Positions 25,161 to 37,060 of a stretch of 64,000 nucleotides of DNA are shown here, piece after piece. The position numbers and the translations under genes were made by a program. The DNA lies in contig CAXIPT010000002.1 of NCBI GenBank assembly GCA_964030475.1, positions 4,472,669 through 4,536,668 on the forward strand. The letters are read 5' to 3'. Under the pieces are notes generated by a model. The model saw nothing but the letters and a program-made list of their open reading frames with translations, was not told where the DNA came from and did not search any database. The DNA comes from Tethya wilhelma (Eukaryota > Porifera > Demospongiae > Tethyida > Tethyidae). The stretch's first letter is position 1; every line of letters starts with the position of its first letter.

Positions 25161-26348
25161 ATGCACCATGAAGTTTGGACTAGCTGGATTCCACTGCACA
25201 GAATGCGTCTCCACGTGTGTCTACCGTCCCAGCTTCTCTTCCTAGCCGCGGGACTAACGCTAGGCCTCCTCTTAGCCACTTCATGGCAGCTAATGGTCTC
25301 CTGTGCCGACCAGTACGAAGAGTATACCTCGATAAAAAGAACTGTCCACAGCGGTTGTGTGTGTGGTGAAGAAATGAAGTCATTACTCAGACTGGCCGAG
25401 TTGTATCTCAGAGCAGAAAACGTCTCTACTCAGTTTACAGGCGAGCCAAAAGCTGCTCTCGAAGATGTAGCAGCTATGAAGAGATACTTACACCCAGCTG
25501 AAGGAGAAACCATACTGACATACAGGCAGCTGAAGAGAAAGGGGTACAGACCAGGCTCTAAGAGTGAACCCCTCTCATTAAGTGAGGAATACATCTTCAA
25601 GAAAGAGATATTTGTCGGTGTGCTCACACAGGGAGCCTATCTCTCCACCAGAGCACAATCAGTTTATGAAACGTGGGGGAAACAAGTGGACAAGCTAGTC
25701 TTCTTTGTCGGAGAAGATTGCAACATTTCATCAGAACATTCACACCTTCCCATTGTCAGACTAAAAGGAGTGCCAGATGCTAGCTACCCTCCATTGAGGA
25801 AGTCCTTTGCCGTGCTCAGCTACATCTACCAGCATCATGTGGGGCACTTCAACTGGTTCATAAGAGCTGACGACGATGTGTATCTTAGAACAAACAAGTT
25901 GAGAGACTTGCTGCGTAAGATGCACCCTTATGAGAGTGTGTATCTGGGGCGAGCTGGGACAGGACGTAAGGACGACTTGCAGAGGTTGAGACTGTTGGCT
26001 CACGAACGCTACTGCATGGGAGGTCCCGGGATTATAATGAGTACAGGGGCACTCAGGTTGATTGGACCCCACCTGGAGAACTGCTTACAAGCAGGTATGC
26101 AGTTTAAATGATTATTACTAATAGTCATTAATAAATTATACTAATAATAATCATTATTGCTATTACTGTATAGCGGGTAAATTTGGCGAATTAGCAAATT
26201 ATTCTGCAAATTGCCAAATTTAAATCGTCAAATAGTTATACATTTGCATATAAACAATGCAGCGTGTGGAAAATTAAATAGCCGAAGTTAGAATTGGCAA
26301 TCATGCTAAAATGGGAATTTGCAGAATTTAAGCCCACCAAATTTACCT

Positions 26349-26387
<39 letters not shown>

Positions 26388-28409
26388 GTTGTACCACGGT
26401 GCTAAGAGTGGAGAGGCCTGGTTTGATGACGATGTTGAAATTGGTCGCTGCGTCAGTCGAAAGACAAACATACAATGCTCTTCGTCTATGGAGGTAAGCT
26501 GTTGCTAGGTAACAAGAATAATGATGTCATAAATTTGCAATACTGCTAGCTATACTTTATGCACATTTTATATCAAAGCTACTTAGTGTATGACATCAAA
26601 GCCTTGTCCTCGGTGTTTTTATACAATGGACACTTGTACACTTCTTTGTTACTATGAGAGTGAATGTACGTATCAAAACATGGCAAGCCATTACAATAAC
26701 ACAAGAGTTGTTGAAATGCATGGCTCTGTGTGAGCTTGTATGATAGCATTGTTGTAAAGATTCATTCAGCTTCAGCATGTCAGCTATAATAATATTATTA
26801 TGTTGTATGTCAATTGTTATGTTTGGTTCTTAAGTGTACACGGTCACTACATGTGTTCTTGTCAGCGGACATCATGTGTTGTTTCACACACACACACACA
26901 CACCTTCAGGCTCGAAAGTACTTTGTCTTTGATTACCGTGGCGATGTACTCCGACCTCTGACCTTGTGGACTAAACCCCACTTCAGGGAGCTCATCAGCA
27001 TTCACCCGGTCAAAGAAGCTAATAATATGAGGGGCATTCATCATTACTATACTACGCTGGAGTTTGAATCAAAGTACGAGGAACTTCATGGATTGGCGGG
27101 ATATTTGAATGATCTGTGTGCCCCTCTAGCTCCCCACGTAGCCCCACCCACCTCTGTGAGTGTCGGCTGCAATATCACACTCCAACCACATTTGGAGAAA
27201 TTTAATCACTCGTTCAATAACGTAGGGACTTCCCCTTACATCATTCCAATAACACAGGTGCCGTTTGTACATAATCCAAGAGACAAATTTGACCTTTCAC
27301 CTTGGATACGATTCAACAACTCATTAATTCAAGAAATAGGAGGGTTCTCCCCTCAACATGCCCCTTATACCAGCTTCAGATCGGAAATGACACACTTGTT
27401 GAAGCAACTAACATCCTACCTCAGCAAGAGAAAATCTCAACCACTGGCTGGAGTGAAGATACTGGATGGATACACCAGGTTTAACCCCCATCTTGGGAGG
27501 GAGTATCTGCTTACCTTGAAGATGACATTAGAAGGTAGAACTACACCTCAGCTAACACAGTTCCATCTCGTCCGTGAATTAGGACCTTCCCTCTCGCTAA
27601 TCGAGACCCCCCTGTCATTATTAACACCCCCCACAGTTCACGTGATTCTACCAGTGGAGACCATTGACGACAGACTGAGAGGGTTCCTGTCCAGCTATGT
27701 CCAGGTCGTGTCTAGTGTCAGGGAGAATCACCTCATTGCTGTGGTATTTAGCAACGAAATTGCTTCAAATTTAGAACGAGAATTGAACGACATCACTCAG
27801 TCGTCTCCGGTACCTCTGTCCATTACCATGGTGATAGGAGAGGCGGGGTTTGATCGAACCAAAGCGGTGGACCTCGGAATGACGGCACTCAAGAGTGAGA
27901 ATACTCTCGCTTTCATAGCCAGCGTGGATGTCAGATTTGGCAGGAAGGAATTCTTCAGTCGTTGCCATAGAAACACAGTACGACAAGAAAGGGTTTATTT
28001 TCCCAGTCCGTTCAAATTGCACGGATACAAGCAATGGACAACCTCTCACCTTCCTCCTTTGACCCCAGTCTCCGGGCAGTGGGTGCATTATAAGAATGAT
28101 GTCGTGTGCATTTATAAAGAGGACTATGATTACATCAATGGTTACCATGGCAACCGATACAGTGCGGAGTTGTTTGAGCGTGTTTGTGCAAGCAGTCTAG
28201 AAGTGATGCAGGCACCAGAGCCAGATCTCTTTGTGCTGGGCAGTGGTAAGAGTTGTCGTGACCTAAAGTCCAACAGCCAGAGAGAAGTGTGTCAGCGTTT
28301 GAAGCAGGTGGGTCTGGCAGACCAGGTCGAATGGAGTCAGTACTTGGGAGAAATGAACAGTTTGAGAAATCCTCTCTTGTTTACAGCTGATGAAGAGAGC
28401 AATACTTAG
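25161..28409 (+). CDS. Chondroitin-synthase-like glycosyltransferase B (N-half intact, C-half active site degenerate)
   Basis: Exons 25161-26094, 26387-26493 and 26910-28409 give 846 residues, or 832 if the ATG at 25203 is used. A signal anchor lies near residues 24-46. The N-half is well conserved: WFIRADDDVY with DDD at 237-239, then YCMGGPGIIMS and DVEIGRC. The C-half has lost its catalytic features. DVD reads SVD (685-687), the GWGEED block is replaced by a YHGNRYSAEL segment, and the His block near the end reads FVLGSGKSC. The predicted activity is GlcA transfer only. Intron 2 (phase 0) matches the single intron of A and C, and intron 1 (phase 1) is extra. Both acceptors are built on microsatellites. 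The long clean frame argues against a pseudogene. Confidence 0.9.
26168..26351. mobile_element. Possible small TIR element in intron 1 of synthase gene B
   Basis: The left end TATAGCGGGTAAATTTGG and right end CCAAATTTACCTGC form an imperfect inverted repeat around A/T-rich DNA. A similar end (AAATTTACCTGCTATA) occurs at 49683-49698. No coding capacity. Confidence 0.45.
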
Positions 28410-28698
28410 TCCAAGTAGGGTGAATAAAGCAAAAATTTTTGTTTTTTTCTTTTATATTTTTACCAAAGACTTAAATTTGTGTCATGCAGTATTATTTTAG
28501 TTCTGCAAGAAGTTATTCATTGCAATAGCTAGTTATTATTCCAACTGAAATTAAGTCATATTTGGGTGTGCACGGTTCATGAATATTAATACAGGCACAC
28601 CCAATATCCCATGAAAAATGACGTCATAGTATACACGTGCAGAAACCATATAGAGCGATAAAAGCGAGCCAGCAAGAAGGCGTATATGTTTGGAGAAG
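28410..28698 (+). promoter_or_regulatory. Promoter region of synthase gene C with an inverted CACCC-type pair
   Basis: A perfect 10-bp inverted repeat, TTGGGTGTGC (28562-28571) and GCACACCCAA (28595-28604), flanks a 23-bp A/T-rich spacer about 100 bp upstream of the start. CACCC boxes are the usual target of KLF/Sp-type factors. An out-of-frame ATG at 28686 precedes the chosen start and could act as an overlapping uORF. Confidence 0.4.
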
Positions 28699-29769
28699 AT
28701 GCGACAAAGACCTACCCGCTCTTTCCTGCGAGGCTGTATTGCTGGCTGTCTGGCTACCTTCTTCTTCTACACGCTGTTGAGATTCACCGAGCAAGACGCA
28801 AACCGTGGCGTCGGATCAACCGCCTGTGTCCAGACGGTGACCTTCAATGGCGACAGCAAGGAGGGCAGGTTCATTACCATAGAAAACCAACTGATAGGCA
28901 GCTCGGACAATAACAATGGCGAGCACAGCGGCTTCTCCAGCATCAGTGATGCTATGATGTCGCTAGTACACCTCGTTGGAAACGTCCTGTCTCTTGGAGA
29001 AGAGTATTACACGACTTCAGATATTAGTAGCTCCTTCCAGACGAAGAAGTCGCTCCTGATAGTGATCACCACCACACAGAAGAAGCTGCAGACGACTGCT
29101 GCCCTCATGTCCACCATTCTCCATCATCCAACCATCCACTACCGGATTCTAGTTGGAGGCAAGCAACTCGACCCCTCCCTGATCGAGTTTGTTCAAACAA
29201 CAGACAATGTGTATCATGCTTCGCAATGCTACGAATTCGTGCCCAGTCTTAACAGCTTCTCAATGTGGTGTCTGCTTGATGCTGTGCATTCTCGTTATGG
29301 CCACTCCTATCAGTGGTTTCTACTGGCAACCTCCCAGACCTATGTAGCTGGGGGCGAACTACAACAGCTCTTGGCCCAGCTCGACCCGTCCGACAATATC
29401 TACATGGGCCATCCCAGCGAGGTGGAGGTCAAGAACCACCAACAGTTGCTGTATTGCGAGCAAGGTCCTGGTATTATTTTCAGCGAGTCTGCACTCACAA
29501 ACATTCAACCGTACCTGAGGCAGTGTATGTATGGGCGTCCTTATGGTGATATTGCTCTGGGCAAGTGTTTTGCTCGAAATCTTAAAACCCAGTGTAAAAA
29601 GTCGTCAAAGGTAAAGCTATTGGGCGTGTTCTGAGTGAGTGGTGTGATGTGGGCATGTAGTAGTATTGTAGTTGGTATGTGTGTCTGAATGGACAGGCAT
29701 CGTTGATTTCTAGCACACCTTTTAGAGCTAATTGGTCAGTAATTGTAAAACTCTCTCTCTCTCCCACTG

Positions 29770-29837
<68 letters not shown>

Positions 29838-31513
29838 GATGTTGTGTCCATTTTGTTTGTGTTGATTGATAACGGTATTTGTAGACAAAGATAACACAGA
29901 CTGTGTCATGCCATGTACTTTGACCCCGTGTGACACAGACACCCCAACATCATGTGTTATACAAACTGTTATATGCTTGCTCCTCACACACACACACACA
30001 CACACACTCTCAACAGTCGTCAAAGCTGTTTATCAACGATGTGGACTCTCTCTCCCTCCATCCTGAGAAGCTGTGGTATGACCACACCCTCCAAGACCTC
30101 TTAACACTCTACCCCGTACGAAACCCCGCCCACATGTTCTCCATAGACTTGTACTGCAAGCACAGAGAAGCCAACAAACTTCATCGTCATGCTCGCTATC
30201 TTGACAAACACGCTAATCTGGTTTGCCAACATGTCCCCAACAAGCTCCGCCCCCCTCTCACCCAGATGGACGCTCGGCTGTGTAGAATGGATGGCGACAT
30301 CATCTATAACTACAGCACAATCAGCACCTCTAACTTGAACCTCACCACCAAAGACCTGCCCGAGAAGTTCTACCCTAAACATCGCTACGAGGTGGTCCCC
30401 TGGAAGACGTTGAGCTCCCAGTGGGGGTACACCCTCGGCAGCGAGATCCCCATGACCAAGATCAGTGGAGAATTTAGACAGGAAGTGGATCATGTGATCC
30501 AAGAGGCGACCCAGTATGTGGAAGACACGGAATTAGAGGACTTGACGTTTCGTTCGTTGACTAATGGCTACGTGCGCTACAGCGGGCTGCAGGGGAGGGA
30601 GTACATCCTAGACCTCCTGCTGAGGAACTCTCGTAACGAGGAGCTAGCGAGGAGGGTCCATCTCATTAGGCCACACCTACCCAGCCTGGTTGCCATGGAC
30701 AACAGTGGTCACAATGTGCTGACTCGGCAAGTTAATTTTATTGTACCTTTAAGTCATGTGACCGAACGGTTCAGTGAGTTTCTAAAAATGTACGAAACAC
30801 TGTGTCTTGTACCGGAAGAGAATTGCAACTTGGTGCTGAGTGTCTACGGCGACCAAGAATACAAGAATGTGCAGACTAGTGTGCAAGGATATACAAACAA
30901 GTATCCTGACTTTCACCCCACCATTTTGAAAGGTAGTGGTCTCTTCACGAGAGCCAGAGCACTTCATCTAGGTCTGTCTCACCTCAAAGATGATGACTTG
31001 GCATTTCTCTGTGATGTGGACATGACAATAAATCAAGGCTTCTTAAATCGCTGTCGTCAGAACACCGTGAGACACTCTCGCGTCTATTACCCAACCTTCT
31101 TCAAGTATTACGACATGGACTATGTGTACAAGTTCAAGAAAAAGCCGTCCACTTTCCCCATAGCCCGCCAACACGGCCATTGGGCCGCCTACTCGTATGG
31201 AATGGTGTGCATCTATAAGAGTGATTATGACTCCATTGGCGGGTTTAACACGGAGATAGAAGGATGGGGGGAGGAAGATGTTGACTTGTTTCAGAAGGTG
31301 GTCGATCGCAGGCTGGATGTGATGAGAAGTGCCGACCCAGCGCTGTTCCATCGCTACCACGACAAGGTGTGCAGTACTAAGCTAGATCCCACCCAGTTCA
31401 AACACTGCATCTCTTCGCGAGAGGAGGACATTGCTGATCGCATGCAGCTGGCAGAGTATGTGTTTTATCTTGAAGATCAGCTGGAGATTAGGAAAAGAAA
31501 GTTATGGAGCTAG
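28699..31513 (+). CDS. Chondroitin-synthase-like glycosyltransferase C (N-half active site lost, C-half intact)
   Basis: Exons 28699-29610 and 30017-31513 give 802 residues, the typical CHSY length. A signal anchor lies near 11-29. The N-half is the most eroded of the set. WFLLATSQTY replaces the DDD motif (TSQ at 211-213), and the acceptor-site segment is divergent. The C-half is intact, with DVD at 637-639, GWGEED at 720-725, and FHRYHDKVC followed by KLDPTQFKHC. The likely role is GalNAc transfer or a polymerising partner of gene B. The intron is phase 0 at the conserved position, with (CT)n at 29773-29834 and a (CA)n acceptor. The start at 28699 was chosen because it is the first in-frame ATG and directly precedes the basic residues and the anchor. 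Confidence 0.9.
29773..29834. repeat. (CT)n microsatellite in the intron of synthase gene C
   Basis: This is a nearly pure CT dinucleotide run of about 60 bp. Confidence 0.95.
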
Positions 31514-31628
31514 TATTGATAATAATAGTATTTGTTTGTTTTTGTAAAGTATTATATGTCCTGTTTTGTGTCTTATCAATGTCTTTATCTCTCTCAAGAC
31601 ACCATGCCTCTTGTGCACACGTACATAG

Positions 31629-31668
<40 letters not shown>

Positions 31669-31904
31669 AAAACCATGTTTCTGTTTTAGTGTCAAATTTT
31701 TATCACTTAAAGAGATTATAGCAAATTGAAAGAAAAATAAAGTTTCGAATACTTTCAATAATAATAATGTGACTCTCCTCCTTTGGAATGGCCATAGCAG
31801 CTGCATGGTAAAAGGTATCCTAGCAACCCTGACATGTGCATCTGTTATTCTAAATCATTTTAGCTTGCTTGAAGTGCTGTGCACACACACAATATATCAT
31901 ATTA
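31514..31904 (+). other. 3' UTR of synthase gene C, including copy 1 of a ~255-bp direct duplication
   Basis: A (CT)n run at 31632-31667 is followed by unique sequence with AATAAA near 31736. From about 31660 to 31904 the sequence matches 37955-38205 at over 90% identity by eye. A (CA)n run marks the end of the matching segment. Confidence 0.75.
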
Positions 31905-32393
31905 TAAGCAAAGTTTTGTGTGTCCGTCCGTGTGTCACGGGAGTTCACCGGAAGTGATGCGACCTCGAGCTAAAACGCTACTTTTTCTCTGGATTGTGGA
32001 GAATACAAGCTATGAAAAGTGTGCCTAGAGAGCTAGCTTAGATAGTGCTTGCCTAGGATAGAATCACAGGCGCTACAAATATAGCTGACTGTTTTGGAGA
32101 TCGGCTGACAAGGCTTACCAGTGGCGTCGGTATCCGACAAAGAAGTGTGATAGAGCAGCCAATCTTTCACAAAAGAAGCGTAGCAGGGAGAGAACTTTCG
32201 CTTCTAGGAGTCTGCTTCTTTGTCACTGTACACGAAACACAGCTAGCCAGATAACGAGTTTCTTTGCCAGCTGATTGCAAAAATGGCGGAAATTGGAAAA
32301 GGGTCGTCTGTGACGTCACGTATTTTAATAATATTGCGCGCGCGAATTGCGAATTGATCTCGTCTTTTCTGGATCTAGGCGTACCCATAGATG

Positions 32394-32436
32394 GTCTGGC
32401 TTACCAGACTCTTCGCAAGGGTCTGGTAAGCCAGAC
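32394..32436. promoter_or_regulatory. Perfect 16-bp inverted repeat in the Helitron 5' region
   Basis: GTCTGGCTTACCAGAC (32394-32409) is followed after 11 bp by its reverse complement (32421-32436). A direct repeat of AGGCGTACCC flanks the pair. It lies about 160 bp upstream of the RepHel start and could be a regulatory hairpin of the element. Confidence 0.6.
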
Positions 32437-32594
32437 TAGGCGTACCCCAGGTCAGGCCTTCACCTTTGGACTATTATAAGACGCTACAGCTAGCTATATA
32501 AACAGAACGGTAATGGATCGAAAGTTGAAGTTAATCATAGTGTTTGTTATAGTTCAAGTGAGTACTAGCTACTGTATATAGAATCAGCCAAGCT

Positions 32595-35500
32595 ATGCCT
32601 GTCACTACAAGATCTGGACGAAGGTATGAACTGACTTCATCGGTGAGTGCTGCAGAAAGGACACGACGTAGAAGAGCAGGCATGAGTGTGCAGGAGAGAG
32701 CTATTCGAAGACGAGAAAATGCTGACAGTATGCGGGCAGCTCGCACAAGAATGACTGATGAAGAGAGAGCTGTACAAAGAAGAGAAAGTACCATTGCTAG
32801 GCGTACAGCTCGCACAAGAATGCCTGATGAAGCTAGAGCTGTCCGAAGGAGAGAAAACGCTGCTGCAAGGCAAGCAGCTCGCCAAAGAATGACAGAACAG
32901 CAGCGAGCTGCTCAAAGAAGATCAAATGCTGTTAGCATGAGAGAACAACGCAATCAGCAGACCACGGTTTCCAGAAGAGTCTGGAATGAGTTACCAGTCC
33001 ATCGAACTCCAAACCCTACACCTATTACACTAGGAAGTACTAAAGTTTGTCCTCACTGTAGGTAAGTGCATGGCTTCTGTAACATTAAATCAGTATTGAT
33101 TGTACTGAGAGTTTATTGTTTGAATAATTATGCCATAATTAATTATGTATTAATATATGTTTATACAGAGCAGAATTGTTGCGGGATGAGACCAGCTCTT
33201 TCTGTTGTCGCAACGGAAAGGTTGCTGTGGAGCCATTACCACCACTCCCGCCAGGCTGGACTGAGATGTTCAACAACCGTAGCTTCAGAACAGCCAGCCG
33301 GAAATACAACAACCTATTCTGCTTTACAGCAATAGGTGTATCGGGTGAGGAAGGATTCATCCACCAAGAGTCCCCGAGTTGTGTAAAGATCAATGGCCGA
33401 ATATACCACCGTGTGTTACCAGGGAATGTTCGAGGAACAGTGAAGTGGTATATTCATGATCCGGAGGAAAGAAGACTAGAGGCAGTTCACTTCACTCTCA
33501 ATCAAGAGTATGTGGAGACCATCAGAACTACCCTGGACCGGATCAACATCTATGCCAGAAATCTAGTCACACTCGGTCAACTTCCTTCTCAAGATGTTGC
33601 TCTCCATCTACAATGGAATGAGGAGTCCTCGGAAATAGCGGCCATCATTCACTACCCTGAGGTGGGACCAGCTGCAACAGAAAGAACAGTTGTCTTTCAG
33701 AAAAGATCAACGTTGCAGCCAACGTTCATCAACCCCCTTCATCCACTCTATGAGCCACTACAGTACCCACTGTTTTTTCCTCATGGAACTGCTGGCTTTC
33801 ACATCAACTTGATGTCACTCAATCCACCCTATGGCAAAGTCAGCCAGATCGAGTTCTACCGACAAAGAATTCTCACTGACAGGAGATTCGGCATGTTGGG
33901 ACGGCTGCTGAACGAGTACCTCGTGGACATGTTCAGCAGTGTGGAAGACAGCCGACTGATGTATCTACGCAGTGAGAGCTTTCAGAGTCGGATCGCTACA
34001 CGGAGTGAGATCGATGAAACCATCGAAGCCGAGGGTGGCCACCGTGTTGGACGAGTGTACCTGCCAGCATCGTTCATGGGGTCTCCGAGGAAGCAGAGGA
34101 AGTTGATAGCAGATGGACTGGCAATTGTCAGACGACACGGGAAACCGACCTACTTCATGACAGTCACCTGCAATCCTGACTGGCCTGAAATAAGAAACCA
34201 TCCTGGGATGAATGGCCAAGGAGCTAGTGACCGACCAGACGTGACCTGTAGAGTGTTCAATGTGAAATTGAAGAAGATACTGAGCACTCTACGTCAGGGA
34301 TTACTAGGAAGAAAAATCTACCTGCTTCACGTCGTGGAATTTCAGAAGAGGGGTCTGCCTCATGCCCATCTAGCCCTCCGAGTAGAGCCTCAGCCAAGAA
34401 GCATTGATGAAATTGATGAAGTGATCAGTGCTGAGGTTCCTCCCATATCCGAAGACCCAGATGATCAACATTACCGTGAATTGGTACTCCGGCATATGAT
34501 TCATCATCACACTCGTGCCTGCATGGATGAGAATGGACACTGTCGGAAGAACTTTCCAAAGCCACTCGTGCAGACAACATATGTTGACGATCGAGGATAT
34601 GTCCACTATCGAAGACGCTCGGCACAAGACCAGTTTGTCGTGCCACACAACCGTCATCTTTTACTCCTAGCAGAGAGCCACTTCAATGTGGAGGTCTCCT
34701 GCACTGTCAACCTGATCATGTACCTCTACAAGTACATCTTCAAAGGACCTGACAGAGCAAGGTACACATTGGACGATGATGCTGATGATGAGATTGAAGA
34801 ATACATCAAGGCCAGATACCTGTCAGCAAGTGAAGCTGCTTGGAGGATCTTTGGTTTCAACATCAACCAACGAGAGCCCAGTGTCACTTGCCTCCCTGTA
34901 CACACTCAAGGCCAAGACTATGTTGTCTTCAGAGAAAATAGCGATCAAGCTGATGTATCTCGAAGTTCTAGTGTTTCATTGTTGGATCGCTATTTTGCAA
35001 GGCCTGACGACACCATGTTTGATGACATCAGATACTGCAAGTATTATGAAGACTACATGGTGTCTAACTCACTACCAAACAGGGCAACAGAGAGTTGGAG
35101 AGATCAGGTATCAGGCAAAGAGATGCACGTGTACCGGAGAACTGGAGAGAAGATCTGCAGGATGAACATGCTGTATCCAAGTGCGGGTGAGGTGTTCTAC
35201 CTGAAGCTTCTCCTACTTCACACCACACCTCGGTCATTTCTACTTGCAAAGACAGTAGATGGCACAGTTCATGAGTCATTCCAAGCGGCAGCTCGAGCCC
35301 TTGGACTACTTAATGAGAACACGGAAGGTGAACTGTGTTTCAATGAGGCTGTGGAAAGTGGCTACTCTCCTCAACAACTGAGATGTCTGCTGGTGACATT
35401 GGCTATGGATGGTGCACCAGCAAGAGACCTGCTAGAGAGTAACAGGAACATCCTGATGGCCGACTTTAGTGAATTGCCGGGCACCTCGATCGGTTTAGCA

Positions 35501-37060
35501 TGGAACAGGTGTCTCCAAGATATTTCCAATCGACTGGAGACCCTTGGACGAACCATGAGTGACTTTGGACTGCCAGAGCCTGTACGTGAGCTAACGGAAG
35601 TGGAAAGGGAGCTGCTGAGATGGAACAGAGATAGCTGCCAACAATTTGTGGATGCTCACCTAACTCTTCTCTCTCCAGATGAACAGAGACTGATCTTTGA
35701 TGAAGTTATGGATGCCATTCACAATGAGAGATCACTGATGCTGTATGTTGATGGCAGATCTGGACGAGGGAAGACTCTACTGATGAAGGTCATCACTGCT
35801 GCTGTCAGAGCAGAAGGAAAGATTGCTGTATGCAGTGCTACCACTGGCCTTGCGGCTCTAAACCATGAAGGGGGGACTACGGCACACTCATTGTACAAGA
35901 TTCCGGTTACTGATGATGATGAAGTTCCACAGTGCAATGTTACAGCTAGCTGCCAAAGAGGAGAACTGTTGAGAAGAGCAGCCATACACATCTGGGATGA
36001 ATTCCCGATGTGTCATCGTAAGGTGTTTGAGGCTGTAAGCAGATGCCTGTGTGATTTGATGCAAACAACAACACCATGTGGTGGCCGGATCTTTGTGTGT
36101 TGTGGTGACTTCAGACAGATACCACCAGTCATTCCAGGTGGAGGTCGACAAGCCATCATTGAAGCTACCATCAAGTCATCTCCACTCTGGAGATCATTTG
36201 AAGTCAGAGAACTCACACACCCTCAGAGAGATGCAGGAGACAGGTCGTATTCCAGCTTTGTGGACCTCATTGGTGATGGCGCTCTACCAACAACGCACAA
36301 CACAGCTACTTCAACTGGTCTAGTGAAACTAGAACCCATGGCTGTGACCACCGATGAAAATGAAGCCATTCATTTCGTGTTTCCTGACATCAACAATGTT
36401 GAAGAATGCAGCCAGAGGGCCATCATTACTGGAACCAACCAAGTTGTTGATGCCCTCAATTGTAAGATCTTGAAAATGCTGCATGGTGATGTGGTTTCTC
36501 TCTTCAGTGTTACTCGACTGTGTTCAGACGAGACCAGACTTACGAACCTTCTGTCAACTGAGTTCCTCAACTCCTTGAAGTCACCAGGTGTGCCAGACCA
36601 CGAACTCAAGCTAAAACTCAACTGCCTGTGTATGCTCACACGAAACATCTCTGTGCAGGATCGGCTGATGAACAACACCAAAGTGATTGTGAGAGAGATT
36701 GGCCGACACATAGTCACTGTTGAGACATTGACTGGCCACAGGTGGTTTGTCCTCCCTCGCATTATCTTCAGGTTCACTCTACCCCGAAGTGGATTGATGA
36801 TTGATAGAAGACAGTTTCCACTTCGGCTGTGTTATGCCATCACAGTGAACAAGTCACAAGGCCAGACTCTGAACAGAGTATGTATTGACCTGAGGGAGCA
36901 TCCATTTGCACATGGACAGCTTTATGTTGCAGCAAGTCGTGTCAGGAATTCTCGCGACATCTTAGTCCTGACACGAGATGAACACTTCCAAGATGGTTGT
37001 GCATTGACAAAAAACATCGTCTACAGGGAGTTACTACCTTCTACCACCAGTCCCCTGTAA
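32595..37060 (+). CDS. Helitron RepHel replicase-helicase, 2 exons
   Basis: Exons 32595-33061 and 33169-37060 give about 1,452 residues with no frameshift or internal stop. The N-terminus carries four Arg-rich ~30-residue repeats. The splice restores a zinc-finger-like CPHCRAELLRDETSSFCC. The Rep domain shows the HUH motif in GLPHAH (H554, H556) and the paired tyrosines in YLYKY (Y674, Y678). The helicase (Pif1/SF1B type) has Walker A GRSGRGKT (1018-1025), Walker B IWDEFPM, and the C-terminal NKSQGQTLN and YVAASRV motifs. Such proteins nick, unwind and copy the element by a rolling-circle mechanism. The intact frame, functional intron and complete catalytic set point to a recent and possibly active copy. 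Confidence 0.95.

Noticed and set aside
25161..28409. Calling synthase gene B a pseudogene because its C-half motifs are lost
   Set aside because: The frame is clean over about 846 codons with good splice sites and a well-conserved N-half.
29582..29851. Open frames of repeated Leu-Ser or Arg-Glu, here and at other microsatellites (e.g. 37741, 43024, 45268)
   Set aside because: They are translations of (CT)n or (GA)n tracts with no independent coding evidence.
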